NCBI RefSeq assembly: GCF_013391695.1
Contig: NZ_JACBGH010000001.1
Span: forward strand, 558,001-622,000
From: Thiomicrorhabdus cannonii
GTDB lineage: Bacteria > Pseudomonadota > Gammaproteobacteria > Thiomicrospirales > Thiomicrospiraceae
Direction of reading: 5' to 3'
Length of the DNA stretch: 64,000 nucleotides
This document shows positions 19,801 to 27,464 of the stretch, piece after piece (position 1 is the first letter of the stretch; each line of letters begins with the position of its first letter). The translations under genes were made by a program, and so were the position numbers. Below the pieces are notes generated by a model. It was not told the DNA's origin. It worked only from the letters and a program-made list of their open reading frames with translations, and did no database searches.

Positions 19801-20056
19801 GTCTTTTGTACGCGACTTGACGGTGGATGTCGAGGACCTGGCGATTGTTGAGGCGATTATCAGTCTGGCGAAAAGCTTGAATCTCAAGACCATCGCCGAA
19901 GGCGTCGAAACCCCCGAACAACTGGCGCTGTTGAAAGCGCGCGACTGTGACGAACTGCAAGGCTATCTCTTCAGCTGTCCGCTCGACAGCGCGGCGATGA
20001 CAGAGTTTCTAAAACGCCATGCCAACGGCTTTGACAGTGAAAATCTAAATCACTAA
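16850..20056 (+). CDS. Membrane PAS-GAF-PAS-PAS-GGDEF-EAL cyclic-di-GMP enzyme
   Basis: 1068-residue signalling protein. Two N-terminal helices (about 5-22 and 30-47) anchor it. Domains in order: PAS (about 65-190), GAF (about 205-365), PAS (about 385-505), PAS (about 510-625), GGDEF and EAL. The cyclase motif GGDEF is intact near residue 712, with an inhibitory-site RAED exactly five residues before it, so diguanylate cyclase activity with product inhibition is likely. EAL is also intact (EALLRW near 838, IDDFGTGYSS, KIDQSFV, EGVE, QGYLFS), so it may be bifunctional. No strong ribosome site is visible before ATG 16850. Signals sensed are unknown. Confidence 0.9.
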   Translation: MRNSLYLIQTILILILSFSLYADNTTASSDWMVWALLLSILVLAAIFIKRENFIQARPLSATPHMSQHMLLKSLFKTIPDLVWLKDADGIYLSCNPQFEKLYNTPEENILGKSDYDFVDKDLADFFRKHDLNAMLQDKPTENEEWLTFAANGYTGLFSTIKTPLRDENGQVIGVLGVARDITERKNAELKLERLANLYSAMSQTNEAIVHCQSEEELFHQVCQIAVQYGGMKMAWIGMLDEATQSVQPVANFAERDEYCQYLEQIQISIDADAPSGQGPTGIAVRENHPYWCQDFQHDPRTAAWHERAQRFGWQSSASLPLHRHGRVVGALNIYSDTRDAFDQPAQELLLEMATDIGFALNEFAHKREHQRIEAERQEALDRLQKIAAHLPGVIYQFKLTPDGKTYFPFASEAIRDIYRLSPEEAQSSAAKVFGIIHPDDFENVGRSIEHSALTLSLWHLEYRVKFDDGTVRWLQGNAMPQKEADGSVLWHGFITDVTERKEKDAKIQLASKVFEQSQEGIMITDPDQKILMVNQAFTQISGYTLEEIQGKTPHLLASGRHTKAFYDEMWTTIKKQGFWQGEVWNRRKNGEIFPEWLSISCGTNSKGEVTEYVAMFTDISAVKASEEKIQRLAHNDPLTGLANRQLLMDRLQQSLKVAERSGRAVALLFIDLDHFKNVNDTLGHHIGDELLVEISARMSQVLRAEDTLARQGGDEFIVILPDTDENGAAHVAQKMVEAVAQKVEVEHYDLFITPSIGIVTYPQDGNDAYTLLKNADAAMYQAKHDGRNNYRFFTPQMQAHASRLMQIESALRQAVERNEMSLHYQPQIDAQSHKIIGVEALLRWHHPQMGAISPMEFIPVAEHSGQIIALGEWILQTALQQHKAWLSQGIEPFVIAVNLSAVQLRQPDLPKQIFKALEESGVSPEHLEIELTESVTMSNPESAIKIFEQLTHKGIKIAIDDFGTGYSSLSYLKRFHATKLKIDQSFVRDLTVDVEDLAIVEAIISLAKSLNLKTIAEGVETPEQLALLKARDCDELQGYLFSCPLDSAAMTEFLKRHANGFDSENLNH

Positions 20057-20134
20057 AACGGCGTTTAAAACCGTTATAATGCCGGTTTTAAGCGCACCGC
20101 GCCCTTAAACGCTCCACGCAACCACGGTAAAACT

Positions 20135-20995
20135 ATGCTCAGCTACCTGCACTCTTTCCACGCCGGCAATTTTGCCGATGTGCTCAAGCACACCATTCTG
20201 GTTCACACGCTGAACTATCTGACCCAAAAACCCAAACCGCTGTTTTATCTGGACACCCATTCCGGACCGGGTGGTTTCAGTTTGAATCAGAGTGAAGCGC
20301 AAAAGAACCGCGAATACGAAAACGGCATCGGCAAACTGTGGGAACAGGCCAACCTGCCCGAAAGCGTGGCGCAGTACGTGCAAACCGTGCGCGGCTTTCA
20401 GGCCGAAAACAAAACTCAACAGGCCGGGTCGGCACTCAGCCACTACCCAGGTTCGCCGTGGTTTGCCGCGCATCTGCTCGGCGAATACGACCGTCTCACG
20501 CTGTGCGAACTGCATCCGCGCGAACACCAAACCTTGGCGGGCAATTTCAAGGGCGACCGCCGTATTAAAGTCTTCAATCAGGACGGCTTTCAAAGCGCGA
20601 TTGCCGCCATGCCGCCCAGAGAACGCCGTGGCTTGGTCCTGATTGACCCGCCGTATGAAATCAAAAGCGACTATGACCGTGTGGTTGAAGTGTTAAAGGC
20701 GTGCCACAAACGTTTTGCTACCGGCACTTACGCTATCTGGTATCCGGTGGTGCAGCGCAAGCAGATCGACAGAATGCTCAAGGCGATACAGACCAGCGGC
20801 ATCCGCAATATCCAGGTGTTTGAACTCGGTCTGCAGGCCGACACCGCCGGACGCGGCATGACCTCCAGCGGCATGATTGTGGTGAATCCGCCGTGGACTT
20901 TATGGAAGGAGATGCAAACCGCCCTGCCGTTTCTGGCCGAAACCCTCGGCGGCAAAGCAGGCGTTTACAAAATGGAACAGTTAGTCGCCGAATAA
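20135..20995 (+). CDS. rlmJ: 23S rRNA (adenine-2030-N6)-methyltransferase
   Basis: Methylates A2030 of 23S rRNA using S-adenosylmethionine. The N-terminus MLSYLHSFHAGNFADVLKH is characteristic of RlmJ; LDTHSGPGG is the SAM-binding region and LIDPPYE (about 169-175) is the catalytic N6-methyltransferase DPPY motif. 286 residues, family-typical. Contains a full uptake-like repeat copy at 20413-20429 and ends in an inverted repeat pair acting as terminator. Confidence 0.94.
   Translation: MLSYLHSFHAGNFADVLKHTILVHTLNYLTQKPKPLFYLDTHSGPGGFSLNQSEAQKNREYENGIGKLWEQANLPESVAQYVQTVRGFQAENKTQQAGSALSHYPGSPWFAAHLLGEYDRLTLCELHPREHQTLAGNFKGDRRIKVFNQDGFQSAIAAMPPRERRGLVLIDPPYEIKSDYDRVVEVLKACHKRFATGTYAIWYPVVQRKQIDRMLKAIQTSGIRNIQVFELGLQADTAGRGMTSSGMIVVNPPWTLWKEMQTALPFLAETLGGKAGVYKMEQLVAE
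20413..20429 (+). repeat. Uptake-sequence-like repeat, full copy in rlmJ
   Basis: Exact AACTCAACAGGCCGGGT on the coding strand of rlmJ, read as part of TQQAGS. Preceded by an A-rich stretch as at the other long copies. Confidence 0.65.
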
Positions 20996-21010
20996 ACACA
21001 ACAGACCGGC

Positions 21011-21056
21011 TGAACAGGCCGGGTAACAGCAAAGCGACCCGGCCTGTTGAGTTTTT
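21011..21056 (+). terminator. Terminator of rlmJ built from an inverted pair of uptake-like repeats
   Basis: A plus-strand core (21013-21024, AACAGGCCGGGT) and a minus-strand full copy (21037-21053) form a 12-bp GC-rich stem with a 12-nt loop; the plus strand continues GAGTTTTT. It lies 15 bp after the rlmJ stop. The minus direction, where lptG ends nearby, lacks a good T-run. Confidence 0.8.
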
Positions 21057-21066
21057 GCGAAGGTTT

Positions 21067-22179
21067 TCAGCGCACGCGCTTTAACCACAAGACGGCCAGG
21101 GCAATCACCGTCACCGCGGGCAAAAAGGCCCCGACAACGGCCGGCAGGTGGTAAACGATACTGAGATTGCCAAACATCTGATTGAGCAGATGAAAGCCCA
21201 TGCCGATCAAAATCCCCACAAACACACGCTGCCCCATACTCACCTGACGTTGCGAACCGAAAATCAGCGGAAAGACAATCGCAATCAAACCGATCACCAC
21301 CAACGGCATGGCCAGCTTGCGCCAAAATGCCAACTGATATTCGGACGCATCCAGATCATTGTCCTGCAAAAACCCGATATAACCGCGCAAGCCCCACAAG
21401 CTCATATAACGGCTCTCGATATTCAGGCTCTCCAGCACCTCGGGCTGCAGCGGAAAATCCAACGGCAGGGTTTTCAGCGTTTGCTGCTGCCACTGCAGGC
21501 GTGGCGGCCAGGCGACTTCGCCTGCCGTAATACCCTGAGGTTGTGTGACAGCAAAAGATAACGCCTGTTGATTAACGGCTTGCAACTGCCAGCCTCCGTT
21601 CTCGAACACCGCCTTTTTAGCCTGCCAGACCTGCGAGATGTCGCCGTTTTTCTGCTCATAAATGGTCACGTTACGCAACTCCGTGGGAGAGACCGCCTGC
21701 TTCACATGAATGAAACGCTGCGGGTCTTTCAGCCAGAAACCGCTGCCGCTGCCGATGGAAAAGCCCTGCTGCAAGGCTTCGCTGCGCAGCTTCTTGGCAT
21801 AGGTTTCACTCTGCGGCGCCAGCCACTCGCCCATCATGGCCACCACCAGCCACATCAGCAACGCCGTTTTGAGCACGCCCAACAGAATGCGTCCGACTGA
21901 CCAGCCGGTCACGCGCAATACCGTCAACTCCGATTGGTTGGCCAAACCGCCCAATCCCATCAAAGTGCCGATCAGCAGGGCCACCGGAAAAATCTCGTAA
22001 CCGTACACCGGCAGTTTCAACAGCGTATAAAGCGCCCCTTTGGCAAGCGTATAGGTTTCATCCAGCTTGCCGAGCTGAATCATAAACTCCGAAAAGCCGA
22101 GAATCACCAGCAGCACCAGCCACACCAACAAGGTGTGGCCAAACACCACGCTCCCCAAATAGCGTTCTATGCGGTTCAT
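21067..22179 (-). CDS. lptG: LPS export permease LptG
   Basis: One of two inner membrane subunits of the LptB2FG transporter that pulls lipopolysaccharide from the inner membrane to the Lpt bridge. 370 residues with transmembrane helices near 10-35, 50-80 and 95-120, a periplasmic jellyroll domain, and three C-terminal helices. MNRIERYLG...LLVWLVLLVILGFSEF is typical of LptG. Its ATG overlaps the lptF stop by 4 bp, the classical lptF-lptG arrangement. Confidence 0.93.
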   Translation of the reverse strand: MNRIERYLGSVVFGHTLLVWLVLLVILGFSEFMIQLGKLDETYTLAKGALYTLLKLPVYGYEIFPVALLIGTLMGLGGLANQSELTVLRVTGWSVGRILLGVLKTALLMWLVVAMMGEWLAPQSETYAKKLRSEALQQGFSIGSGSGFWLKDPQRFIHVKQAVSPTELRNVTIYEQKNGDISQVWQAKKAVFENGGWQLQAVNQQALSFAVTQPQGITAGEVAWPPRLQWQQQTLKTLPLDFPLQPEVLESLNIESRYMSLWGLRGYIGFLQDNDLDASEYQLAFWRKLAMPLVVIGLIAIVFPLIFGSQRQVSMGQRVFVGILIGMGFHLLNQMFGNLSIVYHLPAVVGAFLPAVTVIALAVLWLKRVR

Positions 22180-23267
22180 GCCTTGGCTCCTCTTTTTGAG
22201 CGCCCCAGCACAGCGCGTTTTGGTTTACCGGGCTGCCACAGCGCGTAAAGCAGAAACGCCAGCGGTACCGGCCACAGGCCCACAGCCAACGGAATGCCGC
22301 CGTTGCTGACGCCGTCACGCAATGTCACCAGCAGCTGGGTATAGACCACATAGAGCACAATCGCGATAAACAGCTTGGCGAAACGCCCTTCACGCGGGCC
22401 GGTTTTGCTCAACTTCAGCCCCAGCAGTCCCAGTACCAGAATACTCAACGGCACCGCCACTCGCCATTGCAGCAACGCCATGTCCTCGGCGGTTCCCGAG
22501 GCCCACAGCGTCGCGGTCGGAGCCCAGACGGCTTTGGTTTTCTGCTGGGCGGCCGCCTCGATTTCCGGCAAATAGCCTTCGAAACGCTCGAAATGCTGCA
22601 CCGTCAGCGTTTCGCTGCCGCCGTGCAGCCCTTCATAACTTTTGCCGTTCAGCAACACCAGCGCCAGACGATTATTAATCCATTCAAACCGCCCCAAAGG
22701 CGCGCTCAACACCAGATCGCGCTGGGTGTCGCGGTATTGAATCCAGACCTCTTTCATCTGCCCTTCGGCGTCAATCTGTTTGGCATACAACACCCCTTTA
22801 TTGTTGGGCAGGGTATTGAACTTGCCGGACACCAGCCCGGCAAACGGCGCACTGCTCTGCGCCTCACGCACCAGCTGCGTTTCCTGCTGATAACTCCACG
22901 GGGTGACCACCAGCGTAATCCAACCCGTCAGCAGCACCAGCGGCAACAGAAACCAAAACAGCACCTTCTGAAAATAGCGCGGCGCCACGCCGCAGCTGTT
23001 CAGCACCACCATTTCGTGATCCTGATACAGACGCCCCACCGCCAGCATTACCGCCAACAACGCCACCAGCGGCAGAATCACCTCCAGCGCCGGCGGGATT
23101 TTAAGCAGCAACACCTGAAACACAATCGAGGCCGGCAATTTGCCTTCCACCGCCAGCGCCAGCAGTTTGGTGGTCTCGGTGCCGAAGGTAATCAGCAGCA
23201 ATACCGCCAGCACCGCCGCAAAGGTGGCGGCCAGCTCTTTCAACAGATACTTATCGAGAATACGCAA
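22176..23267 (-). CDS. lptF: LPS export permease LptF
   Basis: Partner of LptG in the LPS exporter. 363 residues, six predicted helices in two groups of three around a periplasmic domain. The start is unusual: an in-frame TAG lies two codons upstream and the only usable initiator giving the family N-terminus (RILDKYLLKELAATF) is TTG at 23267, with a distant GGGG upstream. Weak initiation may limit expression. Divergent from pepA; the gap carries a repeat copy at 23376. Confidence 0.93.
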   Translation of the reverse strand: MRILDKYLLKELAATFAAVLAVLLLITFGTETTKLLALAVEGKLPASIVFQVLLLKIPPALEVILPLVALLAVMLAVGRLYQDHEMVVLNSCGVAPRYFQKVLFWFLLPLVLLTGWITLVVTPWSYQQETQLVREAQSSAPFAGLVSGKFNTLPNNKGVLYAKQIDAEGQMKEVWIQYRDTQRDLVLSAPLGRFEWINNRLALVLLNGKSYEGLHGGSETLTVQHFERFEGYLPEIEAAAQQKTKAVWAPTATLWASGTAEDMALLQWRVAVPLSILVLGLLGLKLSKTGPREGRFAKLFIAIVLYVVYTQLLVTLRDGVSNGGIPLAVGLWPVPLAFLLYALWQPGKPKRAVLGRSKRGAKA

Positions 23268-23375
23268 ACGCTAAAAACCCCGTAATTCCGTTACAAAACG
23301 GCTCCAAAATCATTAAAATGGTGAAATTCCGTCCCCGCCAACGCCTAAGGGTTTTTGCCGGATTTTTACCGCAAA

Positions 23376-23392
23376 AACTCAACAGGCCGGGT
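23376..23392 (+). repeat. Uptake-sequence-like repeat, single intergenic copy
   Basis: Exact AACTCAACAGGCCGGGT in the gap between divergent lptF and pepA. Its flank extends the match to the copy at 21037-21053 (both preceded by CGCAAA). It is not paired, so it cannot be explained as half of a terminator. Confidence 0.65.
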
Positions 23393-23457
23393 AGCAGACA
23401 TTTAACGCATTATACAAAACAACGCACCCCAAACGGTTTTTAAACAAAGGCTTTTCC

Positions 23458-24936
23458 ATGAAACGACTCTCTTTTAGCTTGAATGCCCACGCCCAACATT
23501 TCGACACGCTGATTGCTCCGGTATTCGCCGACGGCACGCTGGATCAGAGCGTCAGCGACTTTCAGGCCGACCTACAGGATCAGGTCAGCCAGCTGGTCGA
23601 CAGCGGCGACTTCAGCGCCAAACCCGGCAAAACGCTGCTGCTGGTGCAAACCGGCACCGGCCCCAAACGTATTCTGCTGGTCGGCTTGGGGGAGGCCGAA
23701 AAACTCTCGGTTAAAGCCTATTTAAGCGCGCTTAAAGCGGCTGCCACGGCGATTGAAAACAGCGGCGCGCAAACGGCCCTGAACCTGTTGGCGCAAGTCC
23801 AGCCCAACGGCTTCGACCTGCCCTGGGCGATTCGCCAGAACGCGCAGGTGTTCCAGCAAAGCTGCTACGACTATGCCCACGAAAGCCGCGGCGAGCACCA
23901 TGCCAAAGACCCTAAACTGAACGCGATGGTCTTTGCCGCCGAAGCCAACCCAACCAACGAAGCCGCCATGACGCAAGGCCAGGCCACCGCGATCGGTATG
24001 GCGCTGACGCAGGATCTGGCGAACATGCCGAGCAACTTCTGCACCCCGACGCATCTGGCCAACACCGCCAAAGAGCTGGGCAGCACTTACGGTTTTGAGA
24101 CCCATATTCTGGATCGCGAAGAGATGATCGAAATGGGCATGGGGTCGTTTATGGCGGTCGCGCAAGGCAGCCAGACTCCGCCTAAGATGATTTGCCTCTC
24201 TTATCAGGGCGGCAGCGATGAAGCCCCGATTGCCCTGGTCGGTAAAGGCGTGACTTTCGACACCGGCGGTATCTCTTTGAAGCCGGGTGCCGACATGGAC
24301 GAGATGAAATACGATATGGGCGGCGCGGCGGCGGTGCTGGGTGTGTTCAAGGCGTTGGGCGAGCTTAAACCCAAGATGAATGTGGTCGGCGTGATTCCCG
24401 CCACCGAAAACATGCCGTCCGGCAATGCCATCAAACCGGGCGACGTGGTCACCTCCTTGTCAGGCCAAACCATCGAAATCCTCAACACCGACGCCGAAGG
24501 CCGCCTGATTCTGTGCGACGCGCTGACTTACACCCAGCAAACCTACAAGCCTTGCAAAATCGTCGATATGGCGACCTTGACCGGCGCCTGCATTATCGCC
24601 TTGGGTCACCACGTTTCCGGCTTGATGGCCAATGACCAAACATTGGCCGATGCCCTGATCGCCGCCGGGCAAAAAACCTACGACCGCGTCTGGCAGATGC
24701 CGCTGGGCGAAGAGTGGGACGAGCAGTTGAAATCCAACTTTGCCGACATGGCCAATATCGGCGGCCGTGCCGGCGGCAGCATCACCGCCGCGCAGTTTCT
24801 GGCGCGCTTTACCAAAGAGGTTTCCTGGGCGCACCTGGACATTGCCGGCACGGCGTGGGTCAGCGGAGCCAATAAGGGGGCAACCGGTCGCCCGGTGCCG
24901 ACCATTGTGCAGTTCCTGTTGGATCAAATCCAATAA
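23458..24936 (+). CDS. pepA: Leucyl aminopeptidase (cytosol aminopeptidase)
   Basis: M17 family metallopeptidase removing N-terminal residues; in some bacteria PepA also binds DNA. The metal and active-site motifs GKGVTFDTGGISLKPG and the signature NTDAEGRLILCDAL are intact. 492 residues is typical. Followed 18 bp later by holC, as in many gammaproteobacteria, which supports both calls. Confidence 0.95.
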   Translation: MKRLSFSLNAHAQHFDTLIAPVFADGTLDQSVSDFQADLQDQVSQLVDSGDFSAKPGKTLLLVQTGTGPKRILLVGLGEAEKLSVKAYLSALKAAATAIENSGAQTALNLLAQVQPNGFDLPWAIRQNAQVFQQSCYDYAHESRGEHHAKDPKLNAMVFAAEANPTNEAAMTQGQATAIGMALTQDLANMPSNFCTPTHLANTAKELGSTYGFETHILDREEMIEMGMGSFMAVAQGSQTPPKMICLSYQGGSDEAPIALVGKGVTFDTGGISLKPGADMDEMKYDMGGAAAVLGVFKALGELKPKMNVVGVIPATENMPSGNAIKPGDVVTSLSGQTIEILNTDAEGRLILCDALTYTQQTYKPCKIVDMATLTGACIIALGHHVSGLMANDQTLADALIAAGQKTYDRVWQMPLGEEWDEQLKSNFADMANIGGRAGGSITAAQFLARFTKEVSWAHLDIAGTAWVSGANKGATGRPVPTIVQFLLDQIQ

Positions 24937-24954
24937 TCATTGAGGTCGGCGGCA

Positions 24955-25413
24955 ATGACAGAAAACGTTCAAACCCTGCAAACAGCCGCGTCGCAAGACG
25001 TGCTCTTTTATGTGCTTAACAGCACCGAACCGCAAAAGCGCGAACGTTTTCTGAGCAAACTGCTGCAAAAAATTCAAAACGAACAACGCCGGGCTGATGT
25101 GCGTTTTGAAAACGAACACGAGGCGCAACGCTATGACCTGACTTTGTGGGACACCCAGCCGCAAAGTTTTATTGTGCATAGCGTAGCGCGCCAAGTGGCG
25201 GCCCCGATCCAACTCTACGGCGAGCATATTCCCAAACCTTGTGAGGATGTGCTCGTCAATCTGCACCCGCAATTTCCGCAGGAATTCAGCCGTTACCAAC
25301 GCACTATCGAAATCCTCGATCAAACCGACTATCTGGTGCAAATGGGACGCGAGCGCTATAAAGCCTACAAAGCCCAAGGCATCGAACCCACCGTCCATAA
25401 AATCGGGTTTTAA
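24955..25413 (+). CDS. holC: DNA polymerase III chi subunit
   Basis: Chi links the clamp loader to single-strand binding protein. The 152-residue protein shows VLFYVLNS at the start, the Phe/Trp region LWDTQPQSFIVHS and the C-terminal family motif RERYKAYKAQG. A TTG start at 24940 is possible, but ATG 24955 is preferred because GAGGT precedes it at the right distance. The location directly after pepA is the conserved arrangement. Confidence 0.88.
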   Translation: MTENVQTLQTAASQDVLFYVLNSTEPQKRERFLSKLLQKIQNEQRRADVRFENEHEAQRYDLTLWDTQPQSFIVHSVARQVAAPIQLYGEHIPKPCEDVLVNLHPQFPQEFSRYQRTIEILDQTDYLVQMGRERYKAYKAQGIEPTVHKIGF

Positions 25414-25591
25414 CTCAACCCTCTTTTTCGTGCGCGTTTTCTTGCGTGGCCTATGATAAAGTTTTGTTAAGATTTAAAAAAACCCACTATTACACTAAGC
25501 GATTTTATAAGCATATAAACACATCGGATTTTTCTTATATAACCATTCCATGATACTTTGAACAGCACAATTCCAACGGGGGGAATGTTAC

Positions 25592-26365
25592 ATGTTCAAC
25601 GCCATTCAAGACACTTTTAAAAATCTCTGGTTCCGCGATCCCAAGGAACAGACCCCATATATCAACGACACCGCCGTGCGTATCCGTGCCGGATTCCTGC
25701 TGTTTATTCCCATCTACATGCTTTATACACTGATTGACGTGGTCTACGGTTCGAACTGGGTGGTGGACGGCAACACCGCCGTGGATACCTATGAGATGAA
25801 CTGGGACGACCAGATTATCTATTCGGTTGAAGCGGTCAGACGCACCTATGACTATACCATCCAGACCTGGGTGCTGTGGTATGCGCTGTTTGAAATGTTC
25901 GCCGGCATGTTTGTGGCGACATCGCGCCTGTCGCCGACAATCTTGATTGCCAGCTTCCTCGCCAGACGCCACCCTGCCGTTTGGAAACCCTTGTTGCCGA
26001 AACGTTTCGCCTGGACGCTGGGATCGACGTTCATCATCGCCTGTCTGGCTTTTTTCAATCCGGAAGTCCTCGCCAACTGGTTGAACGCCGTGCTTGCTAC
26101 GTCCATTCCAACAACTTACAACTACATGCCTTATTGGATTCCGCTGTATCTGGTGTGGATTTGCTTCGGCTTTATGTGGCTGGAAACCGTGCTGGGCTTC
26201 TGTGTCGGCTGCAAAATCCACTCGCTGCTGGTCGCCCTTAAAGTTCTGGAAGCGCCCTGCGAAGCCTGTAACAATATCGATTGGGAGGCTATCGAGCGCC
26301 GCAACGCGGAACGCAGAAACGCCGAACGTCGCCAGCAGGAAGCAGAAAACACCTCACAGAGCTAA
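25592..26365 (+). CDS. DUF4395-type integral membrane protein
   Basis: 257-residue protein with about four or five transmembrane helices (near 30-50, 90-110, 140-155, 180-212). The stretch GFCVGCK near 206-212 is the cysteine motif typical of DUF4395 proteins, and a further C..C occurs in CEACNN. The C-terminal tail is a highly charged helix with the duplicated ERRNAERRNAERR. Function is unknown; the cysteines suggest metal or thiol chemistry. A G6 run supplies the ribosome site before ATG 25592. A weak stem (26376-26408, CGTCCCCT / AGGGGACG) follows. Confidence 0.7.
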   Translation: MFNAIQDTFKNLWFRDPKEQTPYINDTAVRIRAGFLLFIPIYMLYTLIDVVYGSNWVVDGNTAVDTYEMNWDDQIIYSVEAVRRTYDYTIQTWVLWYALFEMFAGMFVATSRLSPTILIASFLARRHPAVWKPLLPKRFAWTLGSTFIIACLAFFNPEVLANWLNAVLATSIPTTYNYMPYWIPLYLVWICFGFMWLETVLGFCVGCKIHSLLVALKVLEAPCEACNNIDWEAIERRNAERRNAERRQQEAENTSQS

Positions 26366-26538
26366 GCCCCGTTGACGTCCCCTCTTACGGCAATGCTTTA
26401 AGGGGACGCCTCATTTATGCGCATTTCCGTGTTAACCGGCGTCTGTTAAAATCAAACTCAATTCATCTATCCGCACAACGCTTTTAAATGCTACCGGGTA
26501 CGCTACAGCAACGCGTGTCCTTTCAACGTAAAAAACTT

Positions 26539-27270
26539 ATGCCTCTAAATACCGAACACCACACCATTAAGCTTTTGATTGTTGAGGACGATGCCCACAC
26601 CCAGCATTTATTGCAGCTTTTTTTCCAGAAAACGCCGCAGTTCACGCCGCGTTTTTCCAGCCTCGGCAGCCAGGCCATTGCCCTGTTTGAAGAGTTTGCA
26701 CCCGACATCGTCATTTTGGACATCACGCTGCCGGACGCTTCCGGACTCGACCTGATTAGCCACTTCCGCACGGATTCGCAAATCGGCATTATCATGCTTT
26801 CCGGTTCCGACGCCTCCGGCGATAAGGTGGAGGCCTTGACACGCGGTGCGGATATTTATCTGGAAAAGCCGGTTGACCTGCCGTTTCTCAAGGCGTCGGT
26901 GATCCGCCTGCACCAACGCCTGCAGCAAAGCCAAGTCGCTCCGCTGCTGGCCGAACAGACAGAAGAACCACTTTGGACATTGAATTCGCAATCATGGAGC
27001 TTGGACTTTAACCATCAGATTAAAGTGCGCCTTACCCCCAGCGAGTTCAAACTACTTGACCTGTTGTTGTCGCACAACGGCAAACCGGCTTCCAGCGAAT
27101 GGCTTGCGCAGAAACTCAACCGTGAAGCCTACGACAGCTACGAGAAAGTCATCAGCACGTTGATTTCCCGCCTGCGCAAAAAAATAAAGGATGAAACCCA
27201 GCAATCCTTAATCATCAAAGCCTACCGCAATGAAGGCTACCTGTTGGTGAGCCGGATTGCCCGCAGCTGA
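26539..27270 (+). CDS. OmpR/PhoB-type response regulator
   Basis: Two-domain response regulator of 243 residues. Receiver: acidic pair in VEDDAHTQ (17-18), phospho-acceptor D61 in VILDITLPD, lysine K110 in YLEKPVD. C-terminal winged helix (about 150-240) with LTPSEFKLLDLLL and ISTLISRLRKKI. The frame is open from 26488, but ATG 26539 puts the receiver at the usual position; neither start has a strong ribosome site. No histidine kinase is adjacent, so it is an orphan whose partner may be elsewhere. Confidence 0.85.
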   Translation: MPLNTEHHTIKLLIVEDDAHTQHLLQLFFQKTPQFTPRFSSLGSQAIALFEEFAPDIVILDITLPDASGLDLISHFRTDSQIGIIMLSGSDASGDKVEALTRGADIYLEKPVDLPFLKASVIRLHQRLQQSQVAPLLAEQTEEPLWTLNSQSWSLDFNHQIKVRLTPSEFKLLDLLLSHNGKPASSEWLAQKLNREAYDSYEKVISTLISRLRKKIKDETQQSLIIKAYRNEGYLLVSRIARS

Positions 27271-27464
27271 CCCGCACCCGCCGCCAACCCTCCCTCGCGC
27301 CCTTATCCACTTTCCCCAACACCAATAGCAGAAGCAGACGCCCGTTTGCAACTTTTGGTAATAAATCGCAGTTTATTTTGACCATTATCGGCATTCACTT
27401 TTTGTATGATTTCGCACAAAAATTATCTATCGTGCCAATCAGTAAATGAGTCCTTAAGTCCCTT